Shown: positions 10,909-22,263 of the stretch, in pieces
Layout: the number at the start of each line of letters is the position of its first letter
Position numbering within the stretch: the stretch's first letter is position 1
Assembly (NCBI GenBank): GCA_964017065.1
Contig: OZ024783.1
Coordinates: 11,374,885 to 11,438,884, forward strand
Direction: 5' to 3'
DNA length: 64,000 bases
Origin: Haliclona indistincta
Lineage: Eukaryota; Porifera; Demospongiae; Haplosclerida; Chalinidae
Made by a program: the position numbers and the translations under genes
Notes under the pieces: generated by a model
Told to the model about the DNA's origin: nothing
What the model saw: the letters and a program-made list of their open reading frames with translations, nothing else
Database searches by the model: none

Positions 10909-13900
10909 TTACACGACTTGAGTAAAACGTTTGGGCCAGTGTACATGTCGACCAGAGCGAGTAGTGCGAGTGTTTGGTGTTGTTGGTGCTGGTGTCTTTG
11001 GCTGTGTTGTTGGTGTTGGTGTCTTTGGCTGCGTTGGAGTAACTTGTGTTGTGGCAGGTGTTTCGTTAGATTCAATGTAAGCTGGCTTCAAGCGATGGAC
11101 TGATATGGTGTCCTTGCGATTGTGCAATTGTAACACAAAGTACTTGTCTGTGCGTTTGATGACAGGATATGGTCCATCGTATGGAGGTTGTAGTGGTTTG
11201 CGGACTGCGTCATGTCGGATGAAAACATGTGACGCTTTTAGGAGTTCAGCTGGTATTGAGTTCTTGCACTGAGAGGTGCGGGGAGGGACTGGACGAAGTT
11301 TCTGAATATGCTTCTTTAACTGATTTACATAGTCTGAAGGATCCGCAGTAGTGTGATCGATGGAGGTAGAGAAGAATTCTCCAGGTAGGCGAAGTGTGGT
11401 ACCATACACCATCTCAGCAGCTGTGGTCGAGATGTCAGTTTTGAGTGCCGTCCGAATACCCAAGAGAACAAATGGGAGAGCATCCATCCATGCTGATGGG
11501 TTTGGTTGGGCTTTGAGAGCTGACTTCAGGTGACGGTGGAAGCGTTCAACCATACCATTGGATTGAGGGTGGTATGCTGTGGTGCGGGAACGTTTGGAAC
11601 CTGTAAGAGACATCAGAGCTTGCCACAGGTTTGATTCGAATTGACGACCACGGTCTGTTATGATCTGTGAGGGTGTACCAAAGCGAGCGACCCAGCCATG
11701 GAGGAAACCTCGTGCTACTGATTCAGCAGTAATATCTGTGAGAGGAATAGCTTCTGGCCATCTGGTGAACCGATCAATGCAGGTGAGAAGGTAAGTGAAG
11801 CCATGAGATGGTGGTAGAGGACCAACTAGATCCACATGGATTGTGTCAAACCGGGCGTTTGGTGTGAAGATAGAGGCTGGTGTTGTGGAAGCATGTCGCT
11901 GAATCTTTGCTCGTTGGCACGGTATACAAGATTGTGTCCATCTGCGGATGTCAGCGTTGATGCCGGGCCAGACAAATCTTGCAGTGATCAGTCGTTGGGT
12001 AGCTCTGATACCAGGATGTGACAAACCATGTAAGGAGTCAAATACAGTTCGTCGCCATGGAAGAGGTATGAGGGGGCGTTGGATACCAGTGGAAACATCA
12101 CAAAGGATCGTGTTTTTTGAATTGTGGAGTGGAATTGGTTTCACAACCAGAGGAGAGGTAGGAGAGGATTCCAAAGCACGTATTTGACGATCTGTCTGCT
12201 GCTCCTTGGCTATGGCGGAAAAGTCTAACTCTGGAGGTTGACCGGACAATAAAGCATTGGTTTCAATGCGTGAGAGTGTATCGGCAACAACATTGTCTGA
12301 ACCTTTGATGTGACGGATGGTGGATGTAAATTGGGAGATGAAGTCCAGCTGACGAGCTTGTCGAGGAGAGTGTCGATCTGGGCGGGAGTGTAAGGCATAA
12401 GTCAGCGGCTTGTGATCAGTGAGTACGTGGAATAAACGACCTTCAAGGAAGTGTCGAAAGTGGTGAATAGCTAGGTAAACAGCGAGTAGCTCTCTGTCGA
12501 AGGTACTGTACCTAGTTTGTGTGGGTGTTAGCTTTCTTGAGAAGAATGAGATTGGTTGCCAAGTTCCATTGACGAACTGCTGTAAGACTGCTCCAACTCC
12601 AGTGTCAGATGCATCAGTAACCAGAGAAGTAGGGGCATCAGAACTTGGATAACAGAGTTGTGTGGCATTCACCAGAGCATCTTTGATTGCATAGAAGGCT
12701 GATAAGGTTGCATCGTTCCAGATAAGGACTTGTGATTTGGGTTTGGAACTGTCAAGTAGTGAGTGTAGTGGGAGCATTAGTTCGGCGCAGTGAGGAAGGA
12801 AGCGATGATAGAAGTTGACCATGCCAACAAACTGTCTCAAGCTGCGCTGCGTGGTTGGTAGAGGGAATTCACGGATAGCGTCAACTTTGCTTGGTAGGGG
12901 AGTAATACCCTTGTTGCTGATGTGATGTCCAAGAAAATCGAGTTCAGGGGCACCAAAGAGGCATTTGTTAGGATTGATGACGACACCGTATGTAGTAAGG
13001 CGTTCGAAAACCAGTCTGAGGTGCTCAAGGTGTTCCTCTTTGGAGTTGCTAGCGATGAGTACGTCGTCAATATAAGCGTATGCAAATGACAAACCTCGTA
13101 GCACTTGATCCATGAATCGCTGGAAGGTCTGAGCTGCGTTCCTTAATCCAAAAGGCATGCGAAGAAACTCAAACAGTCCGAAGGGAGTAGTGATTGCTGT
13201 TTTGGGAATGTCTTCTGGAGCGACAGGAATCTGATGGTATGCCCGTACTAGGTCTAATTTGGAAAAGATGCTAGTACCTTGTAGCGATGATGAGAAGTCG
13301 TGGATGTGAGGGATTGGGTAGCGGTCAGGTTGAGTGCACCAGTTTAGAGAGCGGTAGTCTCCACATGGGCGCCAATCACCAGGTGTCTTTTTGGGCACCA
13401 TGTGAAGAGGTGATGACCAGGAACTGGAGGATGGGCGTATGATCCCTAGCTGCATCATGTGTTCAAACTCCTGCTTGGCTACTTTGAGCCTATCTGCTGC
13501 AAGTCTGCGAGGGCGAGCTGAGACAGGGGAACCTGTAGTATCGATGTGGTGGGTAATGTTGTGTTTGACTGTGGTGTTAGGAGAGGACACATTAGTGAGA
13601 GAGGGAAAATTTGTTAACAAGTTGAGATAAGGATTATTGTTACTTTTAGGGAGGATACATGGGCTAGGTGAGTGTTCAGGGGAGAGAATGCCTTGAATAT
13701 GTAATTGTGTAGCTGTGTCGATCAGTCTGCGTTGTTTCATGTCCACCAATAATCCGAAATGTTTGAGAAAATCGGCTCCGATGATTGGTTTCTGCACATC
13801 AGCCATGATGAATAACCATGAGAAGGATCGTCGGAGTCCAAGATTGAGAGTGAGGGACTGTTTACCATACGTCGAGATAGGTGTAGCATTAACGGCAGTG

Positions 13901-14100
13901 AGAGTAAGTTTGTCTGGTGTGCGTTTGGGAGAGGTAGAAGGAATTACACTAACTTCAGAACCAGTGTCGACAAGAAAATGTGTATGGGTATGTGCGTCTG
14001 TAACGTAAAATAGAAGGCGACTATTAGAGTTGGAGCCGGTATCGCTTGTCGCCGCTAGCGTCCGGCTGGGGAGTTTCCCCAGCTGCATGGTTCCTGACAC
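10909..14100 (-). CDS. pol: Ty3/gypsy Pol polyprotein
   Basis: An open frame of 1063 residues. Aspartic protease DTG at residues 45-47; reverse transcriptase with LDLVRAYHQ near 282-290 and YIDD at 343-346; RNase H with VTDAS near 494-498, E537 and TDHK at 561-564; integrase with an HHCC zinc finger (H691, H695, C725, C728) and a DDE triad at D757, D816, E852. The C-terminal region is proline/threonine-rich. Domain order PR-RT-RH-IN is that of Ty3/gypsy. The frame is -1 relative to gag and overlaps it by 46 nt, so Pol is most simply made as a Gag-Pol fusion by frameshifting at 14073-14079. No internal stop or missing catalytic residue was seen. It copies and integrates the element. Confidence 0.96.
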   Translation of the reverse strand: MSGTMQLGKLPSRTLAATSDTGSNSNSRLLFYVTDAHTHTHFLVDTGSEVSVIPSTSPKRTPDKLTLTAVNATPISTYGKQSLTLNLGLRRSFSWLFIMADVQKPIIGADFLKHFGLLVDMKQRRLIDTATQLHIQGILSPEHSPSPCILPKSNNNPYLNLLTNFPSLTNVSSPNTTVKHNITHHIDTTGSPVSARPRRLAADRLKVAKQEFEHMMQLGIIRPSSSSWSSPLHMVPKKTPGDWRPCGDYRSLNWCTQPDRYPIPHIHDFSSSLQGTSIFSKLDLVRAYHQIPVAPEDIPKTAITTPFGLFEFLRMPFGLRNAAQTFQRFMDQVLRGLSFAYAYIDDVLIASNSKEEHLEHLRLVFERLTTYGVVINPNKCLFGAPELDFLGHHISNKGITPLPSKVDAIREFPLPTTQRSLRQFVGMVNFYHRFLPHCAELMLPLHSLLDSSKPKSQVLIWNDATLSAFYAIKDALVNATQLCYPSSDAPTSLVTDASDTGVGAVLQQFVNGTWQPISFFSRKLTPTQTRYSTFDRELLAVYLAIHHFRHFLEGRLFHVLTDHKPLTYALHSRPDRHSPRQARQLDFISQFTSTIRHIKGSDNVVADTLSRIETNALLSGQPPELDFSAIAKEQQTDRQIRALESSPTSPLVVKPIPLHNSKNTILCDVSTGIQRPLIPLPWRRTVFDSLHGLSHPGIRATQRLITARFVWPGINADIRRWTQSCIPCQRAKIQRHASTTPASIFTPNARFDTIHVDLVGPLPPSHGFTYLLTCIDRFTRWPEAIPLTDITAESVARGFLHGWVARFGTPSQIITDRGRQFESNLWQALMSLTGSKRSRTTAYHPQSNGMVERFHRHLKSALKAQPNPSAWMDALPFVLLGIRTALKTDISTTAAEMVYGTTLRLPGEFFSTSIDHTTADPSDYVNQLKKHIQKLRPVPPRTSQCKNSIPAELLKASHVFIRHDAVRKPLQPPYDGPYPVIKRTDKYFVLQLHNRKDTISVHRLKPAYIESNETPATTQVTPTQPKTPTPTTQPKTPAPTTPNTRTTRSGRHVHWPKRFTQVV

Positions 14101-14972
14101 TTCTTGGCAGCCTCTCCAAACTTGTGATGGTACCAGCAGAGAGGATGTGAGTCAGGCGTGGGCGTTGGTGGTCGGCGTGGGCGGGACAAACTTCGTTTGC
14201 GTTCTCTGGGTCTGGTGGAAAGTGATGACACGAGTTCAGTCAGACGGGACACCTCAAGTCGGAGTTCTTTAATGTCTGCTTGGACTTCTTCAGAGTATCC
14301 TGAGCGGTTGCTGTGAATGGCTGAGATGCTTGGTGCACGGCCACCAGCTACATCGATTATCTTGTCAGCCATGTCAGCGAGTTTGTCGACGTCCACTGTA
14401 GCCGCATCAGCAGAAGCGAGGATCATTCTTACGCTGTCTGGTAGGCGCTGGAGGAACAACTCTCGGACTAAGTTCTTGGCGTCGGGCGAGGAGCCGAGTT
14501 GTTCTCCCAACAGTTGCTGCATACGACGGAGTAGCTGTGTTGGCTTCCTGTCACCTAGCTCTTCGCCGCTGATGAGTTGCTGGAGTTTCCGTTGTTCTGA
14601 GGCGGCAGTGCGCTTGATCAACTGTTCTTTCAGTTTATCGTATGGAGTGATCGTGGGTGGTTTGAGGAGCAGATCACGGACCTCGGTTGCGAACTCTGGA
14701 CTCAGAGAGCTGACTACATAGTCGAAGCGAGTCTTCTGCGCGATGATGCGTCTTGTGGTGAACTGCGCTTCGACCTGCGCAAACCAGACTTCTGGGTCTG
14801 CAGGCCAGAATGGAGGGAGTTTGATGGTGACGGCGCTGATGGCTGGAGTGCTGCTTAGAAGAGAACCTGTTGCTAAAGGTGAAGCCGTGGAAGTTGTAGC
14901 AGTACCGTCTGAAGCTGAAGCCGTGGAGCTTGTAGTAGAGCTTGTAGTTGCGGTAGAGGAGGCTGTAGACAT
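14055..14972 (-). CDS. gag: Ty3/gypsy Gag
   Basis: 305 residues from the ATG at 14972, just after the primer-binding site. A Ser/Thr/Ala-rich N-terminus is followed by a capsid-like helical region (from about [20 protein letters not shown]), a basic stretch ([14 protein letters not shown]) and a C-terminal Cys/His motif ([15 protein letters not shown]), which matches the zinc-knuckle-like end of many invertebrate Ty3-type Gag proteins. It forms the particle and binds element RNA. The stop at 14055-14057 lies 15 nt after the slippery site, so most ribosomes should terminate here. Confidence 0.92.
   Translation of the reverse strand: MSTASSTATTSSTTSSTASASDGTATTSTASPLATGSLLSSTPAISAVTIKLPPFWPADPEVWFAQVEAQFTTRRIIAQKTRFDYVVSSLSPEFATEVRDLLLKPPTITPYDKLKEQLIKRTAASEQRKLQQLISGEELGDRKPTQLLRRMQQLLGEQLGSSPDAKNLVRELFLQRLPDSVRMILASADAATVDVDKLADMADKIIDVAGGRAPSISAIHSNRSGYSEEVQADIKELRLEVSRLTELVSSLSTRPRERKRSLSRPRRPPTPTPDSHPLCWYHHKFGEAAKKCQEPCSWGNSPAGR
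14058..14084 (-). promoter_or_regulatory. -1 ribosomal frameshift site GGGAAAC
   Basis: On the minus strand the gag codons TGG GGA AAC contain the canonical X XXY YYZ heptamer GGGAAAC (14079 to 14073) in the correct zero frame. Slipping back one base continues directly in the pol frame. The heptamer sits in a potential hairpin (CTGGGG, loop AAACT, CCCCAG), and a CGCTAGCG palindrome lies just downstream. Confidence 0.85.
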
Positions 14973-14976
14973 GATG

Positions 14977-14995
14977 GACTAGTCGGGGTCACCAA
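14977..14995 (-). promoter_or_regulatory. primer-binding site candidate
   Basis: The minus strand after the 5' LTR reads TTGGTGACCCCGAC. The TGG pairs with a tRNA CCA end, as expected for a tRNA-primed LTR element. I have not assigned the tRNA. Confidence 0.75.
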
Positions 14996-15260
14996 TGTAG
15001 AGACGGGGATACGTATCTACTGAGAACTGATTTTAATATCAAACAGAACTGTGCAACTGACATGTGGTGCTAATTTATAAAGAGTGAGAAAGCACGTGGT
15101 AATGGAGAATGTTCTAGATGATTGTAAATGGTTAGCACATGATAAGAGTGTGTGAACTGTTGTTACAAATTGAAAGTATAAGTAAACTATGGTTACTGGT
15201 TACAAAGATGAATGCTAAGGTTACAATGATGAATATTAATAAGTTGCATAGGTCACTACA
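14996..15260 (-). repeat. 5' LTR of Ty3/gypsy element
   Basis: 265 bp identical to 10626-10890. It should hold the promoter of the element. Confidence 0.95.
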
Positions 15261-15629
15261 TATGGCTGGCTCACCTTGACGGCCATCTTGGACCTTTTTG
15301 ACTACAAAAGCGCCCATAGTTGACTATCTAGGTACTTGTAGATTCCATCTAAACAGCAGGACAGCTCCGGGGGTGCGTAGACATCTCAAGAAATAGCCTA
15401 TCAAAGCCAAGAGCAATGGCTGCCTACTCAGTGTTCACCGGCGGTCACGCCCACTTGTCACACCTTGTCTCGGTTGTGGTCAGCACTTTGCTGTCTTCTG
15501 GTTAGCAGTGCAGTTTCAATAGCAAACAGGTTGGCTTTAGCTGCAAAGCTCCTTCTGCAAACCATAACTAAGGAGCTAACTCTACAATGTTTGCAACGGT
15601 GCTCAACGCCGAGGGTTCGTGAAATTCGT

Positions 15630-16399
15630 TCATTGATCACAGGCAACTTCTTTTCTTTACTTCTACTCAATGCTATCAATTGACTGTGTTTCATTGCCAA
15701 CCAAGCCTTGTAAGCTTGTTCATTTTCTTCCTTCTTTCGTCCAATTTCTTCTTCACTCTTTTTCTCTTTTGATTTTTCTTGTTTGAATCGTTGAGAAATC
15801 TCTTGGTTTTTCTTTGACAACCACGCCTGGAAAGCTTGCTCATTTAGTTTCTGTTTCTCCTGCTTTTCGGCAGATGTCAACTTCTTTTCCGGTGGTCTTG
15901 TTGCTGGAGCTGAGGTTGTACGAGGCACGTTTGTACTGGGTTTAGTGTTAGATTTTTTCTGTCGATTTGATGAAACCACGACTGATTTCGAAGCAAGTGA
16001 TTTCGGTTCATTTGACTGCTGTGATGCTTTTGGGATAGAAGGTGAAGAAGGAGCAGGAACAGAGGTATTCGGAGGAGTAGATGAAGCTGTGTCATCCTGT
16101 GTGATTGATCTGTTATCGTTTTCACCTTTAGTAGATTGATCGGTTGTAGGAACTGAACTGTCAACACTAGTTGTGTGTTTGTTATTTTGCTTAATATCTT
16201 GTTTGTCAGATTCTGTTGCTTGTTGTTGAGCAGTCCCACCAATTGCATTTCCCCCAGCACTTTGAGCATGCCCATCATCACGTGTAGTATTATCAACTTG
16301 ACCAGCATTTTCTTCACGGGTTTTCATTGGGCTGGGTCTGTGTGTGGTGATGGGACGGTGGGTCATCTGAATTATTGGCTTCCTTGTCGTCACTGGCAT
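15630..16399 (-). pseudogene. coiled-coil protein gene, 5' part
   Basis: Starts with the ATG at 16399 (MPVTTRKPIIQ). A Ser/Thr/Asn-rich disordered N-terminal half is followed by a lysine/glutamate-rich coiled coil with repeated AFQAWLSKK and AYKAWLAMK motifs. The native sequence stops at KLPVIN near 15630. Beyond that point the frame runs into transposon DNA and ends at 15458, which is not native. The continuation is found at 6964-7322 on the same strand, and an uninterrupted but decayed copy lies at 54181-54979. Weak resemblance to CCDC34/CCDC181-type proteins. It may be expressed as a truncated protein. Confidence 0.65.
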
Positions 16400-16404
16400 C
16401 TATT

Positions 16405-16532
16405 TTAGCATTGTCATTCATGTTGCAGAGTGTTTTCTCATGCAATGCCGTATTCCAAACATTTTGGTAGTTAGTGAACACAGAGTTGTTTTGCTAATGT
16501 AGATTATACTGAAAATGTCCTTCAAAATACAT
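16405..16532 (+). pseudogene. 3' fragment of a GABA-B-like receptor gene
   Basis: Matches the last codons and 3' UTR of the receptor genes near 59265-59420 (TTGCAGAGTGTTTTCTCATG and the following bases). The ATGTAGATTAT and CCTTCAA elements of the UTR are also present. No receptor domain remains. Confidence 0.7.
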
Positions 16533-16545
16533 CTAATAGATGTTC

Positions 16546-16623
16546 ACCTGGAACATCATTAATGATGATGTCACATCATCATTTATTTTAAGTTGACACA
16601 TCATTAACTATGATGTTCCAGGT
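16546..16623. repeat. 78-bp foldback insertion
   Basis: Perfect 13-bp terminal inverted repeats ACCTGGAACATCA and TGATGTTCCAGGT, with further internal symmetry. It is absent from the duplicate block at about 18170, which supports an inserted miniature element. Confidence 0.7.
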
Positions 16624-16871
16624 AAATTCCTGCTAGTCTCTCTTTTGTTCTACACAATAATTATCTGTTGGGGCCGGGTAACTGTTTTAAAATAATAACA
16701 TTATTATATTAATGGAATAATAGAATTAATAGAACATTTTTGTTGGTGCATATGTAAGAAGACTATACACAGGTAAAAAACTTTTAGATTCAGTATTACG
16801 TATGATTTTGTAGTGCATAATGTAAAAATAATTATGCGTACATGCACATTAAAAATATTCATCATGGCCAT

Positions 16872-17299
16872 TCAAAATAGGTCACAGTCAAAAGTAAGTC
16901 TGGGTTCAAGATTTGATAAGAACTGTGAACATTCCATATAAAATCTCAAATTGAGTTTGTTCACATGACTGTGTTTCATTGCATCACTTAATATTTTAGG
17001 AACATCGGTATCGCATTGAAATCTATACTTAAATAGTCCCCCACAACGTCCTACTGAAACTTCATCCAAAGTTGTAGTCTGAGTCAACAACCCTGCCAGT
17101 GACTTAGCCTTTTCAGATAACAATTAAAACTCAGGTGTTTAAGTTGACTACTTGCTATGGCTGCACTGAGTTCATCAAATGCACTGTCAGAGATATCCAT
17201 TAGAAAAGTTAGCCGTTCAAGACCATAACTATAATCTGATGATTCTATTATAAGTAACTTTAGCTTTTTTCCAGAGAATTTGATGAGTGATTGGCACAT
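16872..17299 (-). pseudogene. LRR exon, frameshifted copy
   Basis: Encodes CQSLIKFSGKKLKLLI, then SAFDELSAAIASSQLKHL, then after a frame change AKSLAGLLTQTTTLDEVS: leucine-rich repeats of the ribonuclease-inhibitor type. Relative to 18593-19079 it lacks 7 nt near 17118, shifting the frame, and the acceptor CAG has become CATG near 17300. It is an inactive duplicate. Confidence 0.75.
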
Positions 17300-17827
17300 G
17301 TACTTGCTATAAAGATTAAAAGCAGTAATACAGACAATGAGATAAAAGTTTACTAGCTATAAATAAAATAGTGCAAGATTACGCTCTTCATGTGCAAGAC
17401 ACACATTATTCTGCAAATTGCAGGTGGCAAATTGTACACATTTTTGCATTTAGTGCAACATAACACTCGCCCTGACATAGATCTAATTTCATATCTGGGC
17501 ACTATCAACACATCCATACTGTGATCAAAAATATAAATTTTGATCCATCGACTGTTAACAGACTTCACATATCACAGTAAAGCACAAAATTAAATTAATT
17601 AATAGTATTGTGAAGCTGTCTGCATTTACGATTGTTTGCAGGAGGCCATTATGGGCTCTTGGCAGAACAACAAAAACTGTGTAAAAGAAAATCAACTCTA
17701 TGTTTGTACACTTTGGTATGGGAGTGAAAACACTAAAAGAAAGGAGTCTGTCAAAAATTACTTCGTCCAACAAAAGGCTCATAACTCCAGCCAATAAAAA
17801 TCAGCTCATCACAGCAGCTAAGTTATT

Positions 17828-18150
17828 AGTATTATGATCAAGTTTGGGCTATAACACTGGCTGTGAATAATTCTCTTCTAGAACTAAAGAACAGAAATCT
17901 CTCCATTGATGACTACACTATTGGATACTCACTGCTATGATGAATGAAAAGCTTCCTCCAGCTCTGACTTGTCTCATGGAAGCGTTGTCGTTCATAATGC
18001 AGAGTGTTTTCTAACGAAATGCCGTATTGCAAACATTTTGATAGTTAGTGTCTTAGTGAACACAGCATGTATGTGTATGTAGCTGCTGACAGTGCTATAG
18101 TTGTTTTGCTCATGTAGATTATAGTAAAAATGACCTTCAAAATACATTCT
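17828..18150 (+). pseudogene. GABA-B-like receptor pseudogene with large internal deletion
   Basis: From about 17830 to 17926 it matches the ligand-binding part of the receptor genes (as at 58060-58150), then jumps directly to the last codons (as at 59204-59290) and 3' UTR. About 1.05 kb, the whole seven-helix region, is missing at the joint. Confidence 0.85.
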
Positions 18151-18229
18151 AATACATGTACAGTAGTGGATGATAAATTCCTGCTAATCTCTCTTTTGTT
18201 CTACACAATATCTGTTCGGGCCGGATAAG

Positions 18230-18590
18230 TGTCTAAAATAATAATTTAATAGAATAATTATAATTAGTAGAATTATTTAATAATAATTTTATTAATAATA
18301 TAATAGAATATCCGTGAATATCATAATTAAATAAATTCGACAATTAGAATTCCTTTATCATGAATAAAATTATTCAAGTTCGTGAATATCATAATTAAAT
18401 AAATTAGACAATACATAATAATAATAATGATAATATTAATAATTAATTTTAATATATAGAATAAAATAATTTTGTTGGTGCATAATTATGTAAGAAGACT
18501 ATACATAAATAAAAAAACTTGAAGATTCAGTATAACGTATGATTTTCGAAGCGGGTCGAAGGTTGTGAATCATATTCATCGATCATTGGT
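18230..18590. other. AT-rich low-complexity stretch
   Basis: Long runs of TAATAATA-type sequence with local repeats such as CGTGAATATCATAATTAAAT twice. No gene is visible. Confidence 0.6.
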
Positions 18591-18592
18591 AT

Positions 18593-19079
18593 TTACGTAT
18601 AGCCACAGCCAAAAGTAATTCTGTGTTCAAGATTTGAAAGGAACTGTGAACATTTCTTATGATCAAGAAATCTCAAACGGAGTTTGTTCACACGACTGTG
18701 TGCCATTGCATCAACTAATATTTTAGCAACATCGATATCACAGTCAAATCCATGCTTGATTAGTAGTACTCTACAATGTCCTATTGAAACTTCATCCAAA
18801 GTTGTAGTCTGAGTCAACAACTTTGCCAGTGACTTAGCCTTTTCAATAGTAAGATGACAATTATAATTCAGTTGTTTAAGTTGACTACTTGCTATGGCTG
18901 CACTGAGTTCATCAAATGCACTGTCAGAGACGTCATACATTTGAAAAGTTAGCTGTTCAAGACCATAACTGAGCAACTCAGTAATTCTTTCTAGACAAAG
19001 ATCAGGGATATCATAAAACAATGATTCTAATATAAGAACTTTCAGCTTTTTTCCTGAGAATTTGACGAGTGATTGGCAC
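18593..19079 (-). CDS. LRR exon, candidate C-terminal exon of NLR copy 2
   Basis: Open from an acceptor (CTACAG before 19079) to a TAA at 18593, 162 codons. The product starts CQSLVKFSGKKLKVLILES and contains SAFDELSAAIASSQLKQL and AKSLAKLLTQTTTLDEVS, leucine-rich repeats with the spacing of NLR sensor domains. The phase fits exactly: the NACHT exon ends in AA before its donor (22263) and this exon begins with G, making a lysine codon. The stop overlaps GTAAAT, a weak donor, so more exons are possible. The 3.2-kb intron would contain transposons. LRR type is clear; linkage is inference. Confidence 0.6.
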
Positions 19080-19420
19080 CTGTAGTTGCTATTAGGATTA
19101 GAAGCAGTAATACAGTCAATAAGATACTAGCTATAAATAAATAGTGAAAGATTACGCTCTTCATGTGCAAGACACACATTATTTTGCAAATTGTACATAT
19201 TTTTGCATTTAGTGCAACATAACACTCGTCCTGACATAAATTTAATTTTATGTCTGGTCACTATCAGCACATCCATACTTTCATCACAAAGTAAAGCTAA
19301 AATTTGATCCATCAACTGTTACCAGACTTCACATATTGCAGGCAAGCACGAATAATATTGTGAAGCTGTCTGCATTCACGATTGTTTACAGGAGCCCATA
19401 ATGGGAACTGTCTTGCAAAA

Positions 19421-19944
19421 TTTCTGTATCATAGCCTTCTGACTGAGATTCTATTTTTTCCAGTCAAGTCAAGCATGAACCCTTGATAGCTTAATTATCA
19501 TTGCCGATCGGCAATGATATGTAGGGATGACCTCGAATTAAGATGGCGGCTACTCATGTGTGAAAATATATAAGAAGATTAACTCTATGCTTGAACCATG
19601 TTTGTAAACTTTGGTATGAGAGTGAAAACAATAAAAGAAAACAGTCACCATAGAATACTTCGTCCAACAAAGAGGCTCATAACTTCAGGCGATAAAATCA
19701 GCTCATCACAGCAGCTAAGATTATTCCAAAAGTGCAGGTAAAGAACACATTGCAACTAAAAGGCTATACATTGAGCTGGTAGCAGTAGAGCAGGAGGAAT
19801 ACCGCTAATTTTAGTACTCAAGCTTGCCTTCTAGTTGGAATGTGTTCTTTACCAGTATTATCTATGATTCTTAGGAACTGATTTTTATGCCTCGGTGGGC
19901 GGAGCCACGAGGCATACAGTAGTTCGTTTGTGTATGTGTCATTA
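19421..19944. other. intergenic/intronic, no gene seen
   Basis: No coding signal. It contains a short direct copy of the TGCCTCGGTGG transposon end at 19889-19920, just before the complete element. Confidence 0.5.
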
Positions 19945-20486
19945 TGCCTCGGTGGGCGGAGCCACGAGGCATACTGTAATCGCGTTGTCTGTCGTTCTGT
20001 CTGTCTGTCTGTTACACCATTTTTGCGGCGCACGCTGGAAGGCAAGCTCTGAAACTTGCAATGCAGGTAGAAATCGATATTATCTCGGTTGTGAACTAGC
20101 GAATGTTCCATGCAAGGCTTTGTTCTAGAGTTATGGCGCGGTTTGCTTACTTTGTTTACCGTTGCTGGCGATCTGGACTTCTCCAAAGGCAAAGCTGTCC
20201 ACAGCTGACTGCCTAGAAGCTGATAGGTTAGAATTTTACTACAGGATAGCAGCGCATGTCCAGAGAAATCGTGTAAGCAAGCTATGGAAGCTATCTCGCT
20301 CGTGTGCTGTGCATGCTAATCACTGTAGACACGCCCAGTTGAATTGTGGCTAGCATTGATTGGCTTCTGTTTGTATTACAAAAGCACTGCATTGCGATTG
20401 CTACTGTACACATGCATCTGCAGTTGCTGTGTTTGAGGAATGGTGGATAATTGTTTTTGTGGATATAGTGTCGTTCCACCGAGGCA
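19945..20486. mobile_element. non-autonomous transposon R3 (TGCCTCGGTGG ends)
   Basis: 542 bp bounded by inverted ends TGCCTCGGTGG and CCACCGAGGCA. A longer relative (38453-39480) has the same ends in opposite orientation, and internal words such as GGCGATCT and GCTTCTA(G)G are shared. No transposase is encoded. Confidence 0.65.
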
Positions 20487-21376
20487 TCTGCACCTATGGT
20501 GCTTCATTCCGTCTGTTAACGATGTAACACATCGCTCAATAAAAGCAGAGCGCTGATACTTGCAACACAAGAAGACATCAACATTTGCTCAAAGATTAAT
20601 TTTAAGATTTTCAATTCTAAAGCTCTGTTCACGAGTAATGACGTGATTGCTTACCTCACGATTGCCGGCTGGCGATCTAGTTGTTGATGTAAAGACAAAA
20701 TTGTCTATTGCTGGCTGCCTTACAGCTAGTGAGTTCGCCTTTACTTCAGAACAGCACGGCAGACTTGTATATGAAGCTGCGTTCTAGAGTTATGGCGTAG
20801 CTTTGCATGCTTACCTCGCGATCGATGGCCGTTGCTGGCGATCTAGAGTTCTCCGTAGACAAAACTATCCACAGTTGACTGCCTGTAGAAGCTGATAGGT
20901 TACGGGATAGCAGCGTATGTCTAAAGAATTGTGTAAGCAAGCTATAGACGCTATCTACGTGCTGTGCCCTGAACATTATAGACACGCCCAGTTGAATTAG
21001 TGGTCAGCACTGATTGGCTTCTGATTGCATAACTATTATACTGCATTGTGATTGCAGTACAGAAAGGTACAACAACCGCAGTTTAATTTTACTGTGTATG
21101 TTTTTATAAGTTGTTAGCCACTAACATAGTGTTCAACTAGCAACAGCAGACTTTCATTACAGCTTGTGTATTTCAGTTCAGCGTATTTGCAGACAGGCAT
21201 GTATGCATAACATTTCACCGAGGCATAAGCACCTTCGGTGCCTAGTTAAATAATGCAAATCTTATCTTGATGCACTAAAAATTCCTGAGTTATGAACCTT
21301 TTCATTGACTGAAGCGAACATGGGCAGACAGTCCTATACATTTGTATTAGCGCCGCCTTGCGCAGTTGTGTTTCAT
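20487..21376. repeat. R3-related repeat remnant
   Basis: Repeats the internal sequence of the preceding element (GTTGCTGGCGATCTAG, CTGATAGGTTA and CAGCGTATGTC-type words) and ends in CACCGAGGCA near 21217-21226. It is probably a second, older copy lacking one end. Confidence 0.5.
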
Positions 21377-22263
21377 GTGATCCCTGATTCAGTGCTATAA
21401 TCTAGAGAGGTCATTTAAAAAAATGTGATTGCTATAAAGTTGGTGAGCTGCAGCCTGTCATTGTACTAATGTTTTATGCAAATTTGCTCAAAAACCCAAT
21501 ATAAGCCTGTAACTAAGGATAAACTCGATGGCAGCATTTTCATACATACGTTGACAAAGGCAGTAGTGGGAGTCAGCAGGTTCTACATATAAGTTAGACG
21601 TGGAGGCCCTGGGATCTACGCTGTTTAGAAACCGAGGCGGGCTTGTTGTGACGACCGAGCATAGCGAGGTCGTTGCTAATCAATTTCATTGGTTAACATC
21701 CTCACACTATACTCTAAAACATGCAAGGTCATACTATTCTATAGACGGTTATTGCGGTAGGCATTCATAACTGAATTTCTTTACAATCCAGACTCACTTG
21801 ATCATTCTACATTGATATGCCCACTATTGTGACGTAACTTCAGTGTTTACTACAACTGTAAATGCTAGAATTTTTCACATTGATCCATAACCTATCATAT
21901 GCCTATTCGTAGACTAGTGTCCGGGTTTTATCCAGAGGGGGGCGGAGGGGAAGCTTCTCTCCAGCTCCCCAGTAATCAATTAAACAAAATGCAAATTAGA
22001 TATTATAATATACTAGTCTAACAATTTCGAGTCTTTACAAAGTGTTACAACAGCGTCAGTTCTAATTTTGATAAGCTTATGAATATTAATCAGCAGACTT
22101 TTAAAACATGTACTGCATCTACCCCCAAATTTGTTTCTGAATGAAACAGCGAGTGTCCACTAAAATACTGATTGCACTGGATACAACATGCATGACTGAT
22201 AGGTATGAGATAACTAAAACCTGAGGGCACTATTATTAAGAAAATTTAATAGATGATACTTAC
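21377..22263 (-). other. intron/3' flank of NLR copy 2
   Basis: Similar to 1-736, with an extra roughly 170 bp at 21577-21745. It begins at the donor of the NACHT exon. No exon is recognised. Confidence 0.6.

Larger units (their letters stand above)
10626..15260 (-). mobile_element. full-length Ty3/gypsy LTR retrotransposon
   Basis: A 4635-bp element. Identical 265-bp LTRs at both ends read TG...CA on the minus strand. A 4-bp target duplication TATG (10622-10625 and 15261-15264) agrees with the uninterrupted repeat copies at about 28596 and 34148, which read GAGTTATGTATGGCTGG. It has a primer-binding site, gag, a -1 frameshift site, pol and a polypurine tract in the expected order. The identical LTRs and open frames imply recent insertion and possible activity. 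Confidence 0.95.
7318..15629. mobile_element. 8.3-kb nested transposon complex inside the coiled-coil gene
   Basis: The left end starts AACCCTCGGCG at about 7318 and the right side carries CGCCGAGGG near 15607-15615. Both flanks show CATT, while the uninterrupted copy at 54470-54485 has one CATT at this position. Inside, from left to right: the start of the AACCCTCGGCG repeat (7318-7393), a foldback-headed repeat (7395-8656), an anonymous segment (8657-10456), another piece of the AACCCTCGGCG repeat (10457-10625), a Ty3/gypsy element (10626-15260) and the rest of that repeat (15261-15629). Confidence 0.7.
16405..17660. repeat. tandem block A (duplicate of 17990-19420)
   Basis: Receptor 3' debris, a shared spacer, an LRR exon (minus) and a downstream conserved stretch occur in the same order as in 17990-19420. 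Divergence is substantial, so the duplication is not recent. Confidence 0.7.
17990..19420. repeat. tandem block B
   Basis: Second copy of the block at 16405-17660. The 19127-19400 part, like 17353-17640, has a conserved open stretch containing SGRVLCCTKC on the minus strand that may be a further exon or UTR. I cannot decide which. Confidence 0.6.

Noticed and set aside
15458..15629. C-terminal tail of the coiled-coil frame
   Set aside because: These codons are transposon sequence also present near 28000, 29250 and 33500, read through by chance.
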